This document shows positions 1-12,517 of a DNA stretch of 64,000 nucleotides, piece after piece. The position numbers and the translations under genes were made by a program. Origin of the DNA: Mycolicibacterium agri. Its GTDB lineage: Bacteria > Actinomycetota > Actinomycetes > Mycobacteriales > Mycobacteriaceae. The first letter of the stretch is position 1, and each line of letters starts with the position of its first letter. The notes beneath the pieces are model-generated. The model ran no database searches. It was not told the DNA's origin and saw only the letters and a program-made list of their open reading frames with translations. The stretch is taken from contig NZ_PDCP01000025.1 in assembly GCF_002553505.1 (NCBI RefSeq), forward strand, positions 1 through 64,000, given 5' to 3'.

Positions 1-671
1 GTCGGAGGTGGGCCCGGCGGGGGCGGCGTCGGTTCGGGCACATTGTGCGGTTCGTCGGCGATGGTGTGCCACAGCGCGCCATACCAGGGCTGGCCTGCCC
101 GCTCGGCGGCAGCCTTGGCTTCCGGCGTCTGCTCCCCCGGCACCTCGGCCCCCGGCGGCAACTGCACCTGATACGGGATGTCACCGGGCTTGACGAAACC
201 GAGCCGTTCGCGGGCCTGGGCCGCAATGTAAACCGGGTCAGCCAGTTTCGCCTTCTGCTCCTCGAGTTCGGCGATCTCGGCACGTAGCCGCGCCTCGGTC
301 GCCTTCAACTGGTGCATCTCGGTCCGCTGGGCGAAGTAGGTGCGCACCGGGCCTGCGATCGTCAGCGTCAGCACGCACACCACCGCAGCCAGAATGGCCG
401 CGCGACGCGCCGCCGAGCCGAAGCGCTGCTCGGACTGTTGCTCGACGGCTTCGGCGATCGTCTTCCGGATCGAGGTGGCGACGGTCTGCTCGTCGGCCTG
501 CGGCTTCGTCGGCTTGGTCGACGAAGCAGTCTTACGCGGTTCGCGGCGCGCAGGCGCTCCCGGGCGTGGACGGCCGCGGGCGGCGTCACCCGGCTTGCCC
601 GACTTGCCGGTCTTAGCCGGTCGGGATGCCGGTGACCTCCGCTTGGGGTCGGGCCGTTTCGCTTCGGGCAC
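1..671 (-). CDS. ftsB: FtsB/DivIC-like septum formation protein (partial, C-terminus beyond window)
   Basis: Divisome membrane protein of the FtsB/DivIC family. About 223 residues are visible and no stop is reached before the window edge. A basic, Pro/Ala-rich cytoplasmic segment (residues 1-65) is followed by one membrane segment (about 90-107), a coiled coil (about 110-145) and the family motif ARERLGFVKPGD (about 152-164). A Pro-rich tail follows. The GTG start at 671 lies 3 nt after the eno stop, with GGAG in the end of eno as a possible ribosome site, so it is probably co-transcribed with eno as in other mycobacteria (Rv1023-Rv1024 order). By family knowledge it would bridge FtsQ and FtsL at the septum. 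Identity is well supported by motif and synteny. Confidence 0.88.
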   Translation of the reverse strand, partial: MPEAKRPDPKRRSPASRPAKTGKSGKPGDAARGRPRPGAPARREPRKTASSTKPTKPQADEQTVATSIRKTIAEAVEQQSEQRFGSAARRAAILAAVVCVLTLTIAGPVRTYFAQRTEMHQLKATEARLRAEIAELEEQKAKLADPVYIAAQARERLGFVKPGDIPYQVQLPPGAEVPGEQTPEAKAAAERAGQPWYGALWHTIADEPHNVPEPTPPPPGPPP

Positions 672-674
672 AGG

Positions 675-1994
<1,320 letters not shown>

Positions 1995-2014
1995 CTATGG
2001 GCTAGAGGTTGAGA

Positions 2015-2098
2015 CTAGTCGGATGACGATCAAGCGGCGGGAGCCGCGTTGAGGAATCCGGCAACTTGGGCCTAGTCGGATGACGATCAAGCGGCGGG
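2015..2098. repeat. 27-bp direct repeat pair between lpqU and eno
   Basis: A 27-bp block starting CTAGTCGGATGACGATC occurs at 2015-2041 and again, identical, at 2072-2098, separated by 30 bp. It fills most of the space between the lpqU stop and the eno start, so it lies in the eno upstream region. No function is evident. Confidence 0.8.
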
Positions 2099-2099
2099 C

Positions 2100-2831
2100 T
2101 CAGAGTGGGTGGCCGTTGGCGTAGGCGGTGGCCCAGTCACGAACGGTACGGGCGTACTGGTCGGAGAGGTTGTAGGCGCGCAGCGCATTCATCCAGCCGC
2201 GCGGTGTGGCCAAATCCTTGCCGCTCCAGCAGAGGTAACCGGCCGCCGACAGCGCCGCGTCGTCGAAGTTGTCGGGACTGACCTTGCCGTCGTTGTTGGC
2301 GTCGACGCCGTAGAGCCGCCACGTCTCCGGGATGAACTGCATCGGGCCCATCGCGCGGTCCAGGCCGGGGTCCCCGTCGAGCAGGCCGGAGTCGCTGTCG
2401 AGGATTTCCAGATTGCCCATCGTGCCGTCGAGCCGCACACCGCGGATGAACGGGGTGACGTCGCCGTTGGGTGCGATGGACGCGCCGCGGTAGGTGCCGT
2501 GATGGCTCTCCACCATGCCGATGCCGGCCAGAGTGGGCCACGTCAGGTGGCAATCGGGGTTCTCCACCTCGGCGACCCTGGCGGCATAGGCGTATGCCTC
2601 CAACGCGCTGGCGGGGATGCCGAGCGCAGGCGCGCGTTCGGCGGCCCAGTCACGGAGCTGGTCGGCCGGCCTGCCCTTGGCATAGGTGTCGATCGGCGGC
2701 ACGGGGTCACCCCCAGGAGGCGGGACGCCCTCGGGAATAGGAATGCCAAGCTGCCACGAGCAACTTGAGGCCATCAGCAGCACTGTCGCGCATATCACCG
2801 CGACAGCCCGCGGCCAAAGCACTGGCGACAC
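2100..2831 (-). CDS. lpqU: Lytic-transglycosylase-like lipoprotein LpqU
   Basis: Predicted exported peptidoglycan lytic transglycosylase. The GTG start gives an N-terminal signal peptide with the lipobox ASSC (Cys24), so the mature protein should be lipid-anchored outside the membrane. The transglycosylase domain has the catalytic-type motif GIGMVESHHG (Glu108). A later segment, GPMQFIPETWRLYGVDANNDG, is typical of the SLT/MltB-like fold. Length (243 aa) and position next to eno match M. tuberculosis LpqU (Rv1022). The upstream region is shared with the divergent efeO gene. Confidence 0.93.
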   Translation of the reverse strand: MSPVLWPRAVAVICATVLLMASSCSWQLGIPIPEGVPPPGGDPVPPIDTYAKGRPADQLRDWAAERAPALGIPASALEAYAYAARVAEVENPDCHLTWPTLAGIGMVESHHGTYRGASIAPNGDVTPFIRGVRLDGTMGNLEILDSDSGLLDGDPGLDRAMGPMQFIPETWRLYGVDANNDGKVSPDNFDDAALSAAGYLCWSGKDLATPRGWMNALRAYNLSDQYARTVRDWATAYANGHPL

Positions 2832-2927
2832 CGGACTCCCTCGAACCCCTCTTGTTGCTGATCCATCGTCCCATGGCCGAAGGCGTGCTTCGGGGGACCC
2901 GGCGCCGAAAAGGGTTCAAGTTTGTGA

Positions 2928-2946
2928 TTAGGTATGCCTACCCTTC
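2928..2946 (+). promoter_or_regulatory. IdeR-like iron box upstream of efeO
   Basis: The 19-bp sequence TTAGGTATGCCTACCCTTC matches the mycobacterial IdeR consensus TTAGGTTAGGCTAACCTAA at 13 of 19 positions, including the left TTAGGT half. It lies 49 bp before the efeO start, in the lpqU-efeO divergent region. An iron-repressed promoter for efeOB is inferred. Confidence 0.55.
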
Positions 2947-2995
2947 GTGCGACAAAAGCGGGTATTGTGCACGCGTCTGACAACTAGGAGGCTCA

Positions 2996-3922
2996 ATGAA
3001 ACTGCATCTCGCCTGGCCCGTGACGGTCGCGGCCACGGCCCTGGTCCTTGCCGGCTGCTCCAGCAGCGACGCGGACAGTTCCGAAGAGACCAGCGCCTCC
3101 CCGACAGCCGAGACGACGACGTCGGCGACCGCGACGGCCAGCCCCGAGGTGCAGAAGGCTGCCGAAGACTACAAGACGTATGCGACAGGCCAGATCGACG
3201 AGCTCGTCGGCGTCGTAAAAGTGTTCACCGACGCGGTGCGCGCCAACAACCTGCAGGCCGCGCAGGACGCATACGCCCCATCGCGCGTGCCGTGGGAGCG
3301 CATCGAGCCGCTGGCCGGCCTGGTCGAGGACATCGACGGCAAGGTCGACTCCCGCGTCGACGATTTCGCCGGCGAGGACGACCCGGAATTCACCGGCTGG
3401 CACCGGCTGGAGTTTTTGCTGTTCAACCAAAACACCACCGAGGACGGCGCGCCCTTCGCCGACCAGCTCGACAAGGACATCGCTTCCCTGAAGGAACAGT
3501 TCGCAACGGTCGAGGTGACGCCGCTGGACGTGGCAAACGGCGCCGCCGAGCTGATCGAAGAGGTCTCCGAAGGCAAGATCACCGGCGAGGAGGACCGCTA
3601 CTCCAAGACCGACCTGTGGGACTTCGGCGCCAACCTCGAGGGGTCACAGGCCGCCGTCGACACCCTGAAGCCGGCGCTGCAGACGGCGGACCCGGAGCTG
3701 CTCGCCAACATCGAGAAGGGCTTCGCCGACATCAACGCCACGCTGCAGCCGCTGCGGCGCGGTGATGGCTGGGTGCTGTTCTGCCCGGAGGACGACCAGT
3801 ACCCGTCGCCGCGCTGCCCGGAGGTCACGGTGACACCGCAGGTGGTTGACACGCTCAAGGCGCAGCTGGCCGGGCTGTCGGAGAACCTGTCCCAGGTCGC
3901 CGGGGTGCTGAAACTGCAGTGA
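2996..3922 (+). CDS. efeO: EfeO-type iron-binding lipoprotein (M75/imelysin-like)
   Basis: Extracytoplasmic component of an Efe-type iron uptake system. The signal peptide ends in the lipobox LAGC (Cys21), so the protein should be membrane-anchored. A Ser/Thr/Ala-rich linker leads into the EfeO domain with the conserved HxxE metal motif (HRLE, His136-Glu139) in GWHRLEFLLF. Length is 308 aa. AGGAGG lies just upstream of the ATG. It overlaps efeB by 4 nt (GTGA), so the two are translationally coupled. The permease gene efeU is absent here, so ferrous import would need a permease encoded elsewhere. An IdeR-like box precedes the gene. Confidence 0.88.
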   Translation: MKLHLAWPVTVAATALVLAGCSSSDADSSEETSASPTAETTTSATATASPEVQKAAEDYKTYATGQIDELVGVVKVFTDAVRANNLQAAQDAYAPSRVPWERIEPLAGLVEDIDGKVDSRVDDFAGEDDPEFTGWHRLEFLLFNQNTTEDGAPFADQLDKDIASLKEQFATVEVTPLDVANGAAELIEEVSEGKITGEEDRYSKTDLWDFGANLEGSQAAVDTLKPALQTADPELLANIEKGFADINATLQPLRRGDGWVLFCPEDDQYPSPRCPEVTVTPQVVDTLKAQLAGLSENLSQVAGVLKLQ

Positions 3923-5166
3923 CCGAGCGGCGGGGAATCTCGCGCCGCGGCTTTGTCGCCGGGGCGTTGGGGGCCGGCGCCGCAGTCGGCGCGGGCGCGC
4001 TGGCCGGGTGCTCGTCGCCCGAGCCGGCCACGCCGTCGTCGCAGCCCGCGTTCATCCCTTTCGAGGGCCCGCACCAGGCGGGCATCACGACGCTGCCGAT
4101 CCCGGAACAGGGGTTGGTGGCGTCCTTCAACGTGCACGCCGCCGACCGGCGCGCGCTGACGGTGATGTTCCGCGAGCTCACCGAGGAGATCCGCGGGCTG
4201 ATGGCGGGCAAGCCGCCCGAGACGCGGGATCCGGCGTATCCGCCCGTCGACTCCGGCATCCTCGGCGACAAGCCGCCACCGGACAACCTTGCGATCGTGG
4301 TCGGCGTCGGTGCGTCGCTGTTCGACGACCGCTTCGGGCTGGTCGACCGCAAACCCAAAGAACTGGTCACGATGCCGTTTCTGGCCAACGACCGGCTGGA
4401 CCCGACGCTGTCGCACGGCGACATCTCGATCATTTTCGAGGCGGGCCACAACGACACCGTGCAGTTCGCGCTGCGGCAGCTGATGCGCCGCACGCGCAGG
4501 CATCTGACACTGCGCTGGATGATCGACGGCTACGCGCGCGGCATCGGGGCGGGTAAGACGTCAGCAGATTCAACACCGCGAAACCTGTTGGGCTTCAAGG
4601 ACGGAACCGCCAACCTCGATGTGCGCGACGGCGCACTGATGGACCGCCACGTCTGGGTGCAGCCAGGCGACGGGGAGCCGTCGTGGGCGGTCGGCGGGTC
4701 CTATCAGGCGGTGCGGATCATCCGCATGTTCGTCGAGTTCTGGGATCGCACGCGCCTGGCCGAACAGGAGGCGTTGATCGGCCGCAAGAAGGTCAGCGGG
4801 GCTCCGCTGGGGATGACCGACGAATTCGCCGACCCGAACTACGCCGAAGACCCCGACGGCAAGCGCATCCCGCTGGACGCCCACATCCGGCTGGCCAATC
4901 CGCGGACCGCCGAAACCGAGGAAAACCTCATCCTGCGAAGGGGTTTCAACTACTCGCGCGGATTCGACGGCGCAGGCCGACTCGATCAGGGCTTGGCGTT
5001 CATCGCCTATCAGCGCAGTCTGCAGAAGGGATTCTTGACCGTGCAGTCGCGGTTGAAGGGCGAGCCGCTGGAGGAGTACATCCTGCCGGTTGGCGGCGGC
5101 TTCTTCTTCGTACTGCCGGGCGTGACGGGCTCGGACCGCTTCCTCGGCGACGAACTCGTGGCGTAG
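3919..5166 (+). CDS. efeB: EfeB-type deferrochelatase / DyP-type haem peroxidase
   Basis: Dye-decolourising-type peroxidase. The N-terminus has a twin-arginine signal (SRRGFVAGALGAG) ending near a Cys (LAGCSS), so Tat export is expected, possibly with lipid attachment. The DyP catalytic motif GFKDGTANLD is present, followed by the segment DRHVWVQPGD. At 415 aa it is close to E. coli EfeB. The GTG start overlaps the efeO stop by 4 nt. In the Efe system EfeB acts with EfeO on iron or haem outside the membrane; that role is inferred from family and operon. Confidence 0.92.
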   Translation: MTERRGISRRGFVAGALGAGAAVGAGALAGCSSPEPATPSSQPAFIPFEGPHQAGITTLPIPEQGLVASFNVHAADRRALTVMFRELTEEIRGLMAGKPPETRDPAYPPVDSGILGDKPPPDNLAIVVGVGASLFDDRFGLVDRKPKELVTMPFLANDRLDPTLSHGDISIIFEAGHNDTVQFALRQLMRRTRRHLTLRWMIDGYARGIGAGKTSADSTPRNLLGFKDGTANLDVRDGALMDRHVWVQPGDGEPSWAVGGSYQAVRIIRMFVEFWDRTRLAEQEALIGRKKVSGAPLGMTDEFADPNYAEDPDGKRIPLDAHIRLANPRTAETEENLILRRGFNYSRGFDGAGRLDQGLAFIAYQRSLQKGFLTVQSRLKGEPLEEYILPVGGGFFFVLPGVTGSDRFLGDELVA

Positions 5167-5202
5167 CCGTCTAGCCGGTCTAGCCGGCATCCAGCCGCCG
5201 AA

Positions 5203-5510
5203 CGTGAAACCTCTGCGATTTTTCGGCCGTTTTCTCGCAAAAGCTTCACGCTCGGCAGCTTGTCGGGGTGTCGCGGCCGGGGTGCCGGGGTGCCGCGGCC
5301 GGGGTGCCGGGGTGCCGCGGCCGGGGTTCCGGGGTGCCGCGGCCGTTCTAGCGCCGCTTAGCCGTCGCGCCTGCGCGAACCCGCTGAGCCCGCTTCTGGC
5401 CGACCCCGATCCTGGCCGACCCTCATCTGGCCCAACGTGAAGCCTCTGCGATTTTTCGGCCGTTTTCTCGCATAAGCTTCACGCTCGGCAGCTTGTCGGG
5501 GTGTCGCGGC
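5203..5510. repeat. 75-bp direct repeat carrying a 48-bp palindrome, two copies around a GC-rich tandem repeat
   Basis: Copies at 5203-5277 and 5436-5510 are almost identical. Each begins with a 48-bp inverted repeat (5203-5250 and 5436-5483) with arms CGTGAAGC/GCTTCACG and inner arms TGCGA/TCGCA. Between them, 5267-5345 holds about 3.6 units of a 22-bp GC-rich tandem repeat built on GGTGCCGCGGCCGGGG. Together they fill the 355-bp gap between efeB and the DUF559 gene. A third palindrome lies at 6366-6413. The first copy could also act as a transcription stop after efeB. Confidence 0.85.
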
Positions 5511-5521
5511 ACACTCCTGCC

Positions 5522-6370
5522 ATGGGGGAGTCATTCATTGCATTCAGGGGAAGTGACGCGGTCGCATCCGGTGCGACGACGCCGTATGCGCTGCGTAGCA
5601 AGTGTGTCGCCGTATATCCGGGCGTCTATGTGCCGCGGGAAACCACACTGACCGCCATCGACCGCGCCGCGGCGGCCTGGTTGTGGTCGCGTTGCCGCGC
5701 TGTCGTCGCGGGGCAGTCGGCTGCGGCGCTGCACGGCGCGAAGTGGGTGGACGGTCGCAGGCCCGCGGAGCTGCTGTGGCCGAATCGACATGCGCCGCAG
5801 GGTATTTCGACGTGGTCGGACCGGTTCTCCGACGACGAGATCGAAGTGATCGATGGCATGCGGGTGACGACGCCCGCGCGGACAGCGCTTGACCTGGCGT
5901 GCCGATACCCGCTGGGCAAAGCGGTAGCGGCGATCGATGCACTTGCCAATGCGACTCAGTTGAAGATGGCCGATGTCGAATTGCTCGCCGAGCGGTACCC
6001 GGGCAGGCGCGGCATCGTCAAGGCGCGCAAGGTTCTTGACCTGGTCGATCCCGGCGCAGAGTCCCCGCAAGAGACATGGCTGCGACTTGTCGTCATCCGC
6101 AACGATTTTCCGCGTCCACAGACACAGATCCCGGTGTATGACGAGTTCGGCGTGCTGGTCGCCGTGTTCGATCTCGGCTGGGAGGACCTGAAGCTCGCAA
6201 TGGATTACGAAGGCGAACACCATTGGCTCACTCGTAGCCGGCTCAACCGCGACATCCGCAAGGCTGAAGCGGTGGCCGAACTCGGCTGGATAGACCTGCG
6301 CGTGACGGCCGACGACACCGAGGGCGGGATCGTGCGACGGCTGTCAGCGGCTTGGCAACGACGAACGTGA
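5522..6370 (+). CDS. DUF559-type nuclease-fold protein with AbiEi-like N-terminal region
   Basis: Function unknown. The C-terminal third shows the DUF559/Vsr-like pattern common in actinobacteria: ESPQETWLRLVV, then VFDLGWEDLKLAMDYEGEHH, with acidic residues placed as in the PD-(D/E)xK fold. The N-terminal part resembles the winged-helix region of AbiEi-type proteins. I chose the ATG at 5522 (282 aa), because the alternative GTG at 5501 lies inside the flanking 75-bp repeat. The stop TGA (6368-6370) lies inside the third palindrome copy, so the gene is bounded by repeats on both sides. The gene is absent from the M. tuberculosis order here, so it looks acquired. A nuclease or antitoxin role is possible but unproven. 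Confidence 0.75.
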   Translation: MGESFIAFRGSDAVASGATTPYALRSKCVAVYPGVYVPRETTLTAIDRAAAAWLWSRCRAVVAGQSAAALHGAKWVDGRRPAELLWPNRHAPQGISTWSDRFSDDEIEVIDGMRVTTPARTALDLACRYPLGKAVAAIDALANATQLKMADVELLAERYPGRRGIVKARKVLDLVDPGAESPQETWLRLVVIRNDFPRPQTQIPVYDEFGVLVAVFDLGWEDLKLAMDYEGEHHWLTRSRLNRDIRKAEAVAELGWIDLRVTADDTEGGIVRRLSAAWQRRT

Positions 6371-6413
6371 AGCCTGGGCGATAATTCGCGCGTTTTTTCG
6401 CAGAGAGTTCACG
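6366..6413. repeat. Third copy of the 48-bp palindrome, at the DUF559 gene 3' end
   Basis: It has the arms CGTGAA/TTCACG and the same 48-bp length as the palindromes at 5203 and 5436, but a diverged centre. It contains the DUF559 stop codon and ends 8 bp before the mazG stop, so it may also end transcription between these convergent genes. Confidence 0.75.
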
Positions 6414-6421
6414 CTCGGCGG

Positions 6422-7858
6422 CTACTGCGGCTCTGCCTTCGCCGGTTCGTCGGTTTCGGCGCCCTCAGCCTGGCCGTCTTTCGCCGATTCGTCGGTTTCG
6501 GCGCCCTCAGCCCGGCCGTTTCGCGCCGGTTCGTCGGTTTCGGCGCCCTCAGCCTGGCCGTTTTTCGCCGATTCGTCGGTTTCGGCGTCGTGGGCGACTT
6601 CAGAGTCGACGTCTTCGGGCGTGGACTCGGGGACGTCGGTGGGCTCGGCTTCGGGCACCTCGACGGGAGCGGGTTCGGGCACGTCAGCGGGCGTCGGCTC
6701 CGGTACCCGATCCGGCGCCGGCTCGGTGTCCTCGGCGTCGGCGGACTCGCCCTCGAGTTCGTCCTCGGTAGTTGCCTGGGCTTCGTCTTCGACGGCATCT
6801 TCGTCGTCGACGGCATCTTCGTCGTCGGCGCCCTCGTCATCGACGGCCTGAGCTTCGAGAACCTCAGCTTCGACGGCCTCGGCCTCGTCATCGACATCTT
6901 CGCCCGGGGCGATCACGTCGTCGGACGGCCAAAACGCCCGCCACTCCTCTTCGGTGATCGCCCCCAGCGAGTTGACGTCGAGCTCTTCGGGCACGTCCTC
7001 GCCGCGGCGGTCGGCGGCGATCGCCTTCTCCACCGCGCGGACGGTGTCCATGAACTCCAAAACCGATGCCCGCAGCTCGTTTTCCGCATCGCCCTGCACC
7101 GATAGGGCCACGCTTGTGATTCCCGCCGGAATCAGATCGCCGGGCAACCCCGCCTGTGTGACGCGGTCAATCACCTTCTGCGCCAAAGCTAATGCGGGTT
7201 GACCCGTCGGCACGTCATCGAGGACCGACTTGCGCGCCTTCGACCTCTTCTCGGCTGCCTTGCGCTCTTCCCATTGCGCCAGTTGATCATCCAGCGATAT
7301 CGGCTCGCCGGCGAGCACCGCGGGCACGCGATTGGCCAGCTTGCGCAGCAGCGAATCAGCGACGTCGTCGATGGTGAACGGATGCGACGGTGCATCCTCG
7401 GCGATGCGCGCATGGAACAACACCTGCAGCAGCACGTCGCCGAGTTCCTCGCGCAGCGAGTCGGCGTCGCCGGAGCGCACGGCGTCGAACAACTCGTACG
7501 TCTCCTCCAGCAGATAGCGGCGCAGCGAGTCGTGCGTCTGCTCGCTCTCCCACGGGCCGGAGGTCCGCAGCTTGTCCATCATCGCGACCGCGTCGACCAG
7601 CCGCTCACCGGCTTGCGGCTCCGGCGCCGAGATCAGCTTGTCGCCGGCAGCCAGCCGCGCCTGCACCGCGGGATGCTCTGGGTCCGACGACAGCAGGACA
7701 GGGGCGTCCTCGCCCTCGTATGCAGGGCGCGCCGAAGGCAACGACCACGGCACCTTGATCGGCATTTCCTCGGTGTATTGCACGTCACCGGTGAGCAGTT
7801 CGATCGCTTCGACCGGGATCAGCGAAGGGCGTCGGGGGTCGACCAATACCACGGTCAT
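6422..7858 (-). CDS. mazG: MazG nucleoside triphosphate pyrophosphohydrolase with long acidic repeat tail
   Basis: All-alpha NTP pyrophosphatase that hydrolyses (d)NTPs, including oxidised ones, to NMP and PPi. The core has the metal-binding acidic motif EETYELFDAVRSGD...REELGDVLLQ. The N-terminus MTVVLVDPRRPSLIPVE matches mycobacterial MazG (Rv1021). At 478 aa it is about 150 residues longer than the M. tuberculosis protein (325 aa). The excess is a low-complexity acidic tail: Glu/Asp/Ala-rich, then Pro-Glu-Val runs, then about four copies of a 14-residue unit like AEGAETDEPAKNGQ. The tail is probably disordered and its role is unknown. Confidence 0.93.
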   Translation of the reverse strand: MTVVLVDPRRPSLIPVEAIELLTGDVQYTEEMPIKVPWSLPSARPAYEGEDAPVLLSSDPEHPAVQARLAAGDKLISAPEPQAGERLVDAVAMMDKLRTSGPWESEQTHDSLRRYLLEETYELFDAVRSGDADSLREELGDVLLQVLFHARIAEDAPSHPFTIDDVADSLLRKLANRVPAVLAGEPISLDDQLAQWEERKAAEKRSKARKSVLDDVPTGQPALALAQKVIDRVTQAGLPGDLIPAGITSVALSVQGDAENELRASVLEFMDTVRAVEKAIAADRRGEDVPEELDVNSLGAITEEEWRAFWPSDDVIAPGEDVDDEAEAVEAEVLEAQAVDDEGADDEDAVDDEDAVEDEAQATTEDELEGESADAEDTEPAPDRVPEPTPADVPEPAPVEVPEAEPTDVPESTPEDVDSEVAHDAETDESAKNGQAEGAETDEPARNGRAEGAETDESAKDGQAEGAETDEPAKAEPQ

Positions 7859-7980
7859 AGGCTCTCCCCCTCACGCTCTCCGAATGACACCGTTGACCTC
7901 GGTTATACCAACACGTTGCCGGCCCCGGCCCTTCCGGTGGGAACCGCCAGCGCTACACGTTGCTGACCGCCAGATGAGGA

Positions 7981-8012
7981 ATGGCCGCCCGACCCGAAGG
8001 CAAGGCGGCCAT
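7981..8012 (-). terminator. Hairpin downstream of the small secreted gene
   Basis: Perfect 9-bp inverted repeat ATGGCCGCC/GGCGGCCAT with a 14-nt loop, 18 nt after the stop of the minus-strand secreted-protein gene. There is no clear T-tract, as is common in mycobacteria. Confidence 0.5.
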
Positions 8013-8029
8013 CCTGCCACATTCGTTAC

Positions 8030-8466
8030 TTAGCTGTCTTCTGGCAGATCAGGGATCTCCCAGTGCTCCGGGTTCCCCTCGAAGAACGGGTTCTCGAGCC
8101 CGTTCACCTCGGGCAGCTTCTTCAGCTCGCCAGGAGCGATTCCGAAGAACGGATTCTCGACACCGTTGATGGTCTCGGCGTTCATCAGCTGGCCGGGCGG
8201 AATGTGTCCGGTCGGCAGGTGGAAGTACTCACCGATGTGCGGGAACTCCACCACCGGCAGCTCAACGTCCGGCACATTCCCGCAGGAAGGTTCACATCCG
8301 GCACATGCACACCCGGCACGCTCACATCAGGAACGTTCGGCGCCGGAATCGAAGGCGGATGCGGCACACCATGATCGGCCTGCGCGAGGCCCGATCCCAG
8401 GCCAAGCGCGCCGAGTCCCAACGCACCGGTCATCGTCGCCGTTACAGCAAGCTTCTTCAGGTCCAT
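8030..8466 (-). pseudogene. Small secreted protein gene, disrupted by a one-base frameshift
   Basis: The ATG at 8466 opens a clear signal peptide (LGLGALGLGSGLAQA) and a Pro-rich repeat of xVPDVxVPG type. The frame then runs out of register near 8279. Continuing one frame over restores the pattern (MPDVELPVVEFPH) and gives a coherent C-terminus to 8030, with two copies of an NGxENPFF motif. Restoring one base (GGAAATGTGCCGGAC) would give a 145-residue secreted protein. Either the gene is inactivated or the assembly has an indel here. Function is unknown; the family looks mycobacterial. The 246 bp upstream, to the mfd stop, hold no other gene. Confidence 0.7.
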
Positions 8467-8712
8467 GCATTACTCCTTCGCCTTGCGTCAACGCGACGCA
8501 CGCCGATGGGCATCGCGTGATGTTCGGTTTAGGAAATTGCTTGACCGCCGGATGACGATCGCCGCGCTGTGGACTACACGGCCACGCAATACCTTGACCC
8601 CCCGCGAGGTATGTCGGACCCGGCGCGGTCAGCGTTATCAGCGCCCGTTCGATTCAGCGGCCGCAAAACGCTATAAATGCGCGCTGCGCAGGCAATAGTC
8701 GACACGAAAAAA

Positions 8713-12330
<3,618 letters not shown>

Positions 12331-12350
12331 GATGATCCCATCCTAATCCG

Positions 12351-12408
12351 GCGCCCAAACCGACATTTGGGCGCGAAAGATCCGCCGCCCAAACCGACAT
12401 TTGGGCGC
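12351..12408. repeat. Tandem pair of 24-bp palindromes in the mfd leader
   Basis: At 12351-12374 there is a perfect dyad GCGCCCAAA-N6-TTTGGGCGC. A near-identical copy follows at 12385-12408, giving a 34-bp repeat period. Both lie 20-80 bp upstream of the mfd start, so they could form hairpins in its leader or be protein sites. Confidence 0.85.
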
Positions 12409-12457
12409 GAAAGTGCGAGTAGTCCGAGCCATTTCGTCGATCTCGGCGCGGGTGCGC

Positions 12458-12517
12458 GCATCACGAGTCGAGCACCCGCATCACGAGCCGAGCACGCGCA
12501 TCATTCGTCGAGCAGCT
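12458..12517. repeat. Three 20-bp tandem units overlapping the TetR gene 3' end
   Basis: Units start at 12458, 12478 and 12498 and follow the pattern GCATCACGAGTCGAGCACCC. The third contains the TetR stop codon and last codons, so the first two look like diverged duplications of the gene's 3' end. Confidence 0.65.

Noticed and set aside
45-287. Small plus-strand frames at the window start
   Set aside because: They are complementary to the FtsB-like gene, whose coiled coil and RERLGFVKPGD motif read cleanly on the minus strand.
5203-5510. CRISPR array
   Set aside because: There are only two long palindromic copies, separated by a GC-rich tandem repeat, without regular spacers or cas genes.
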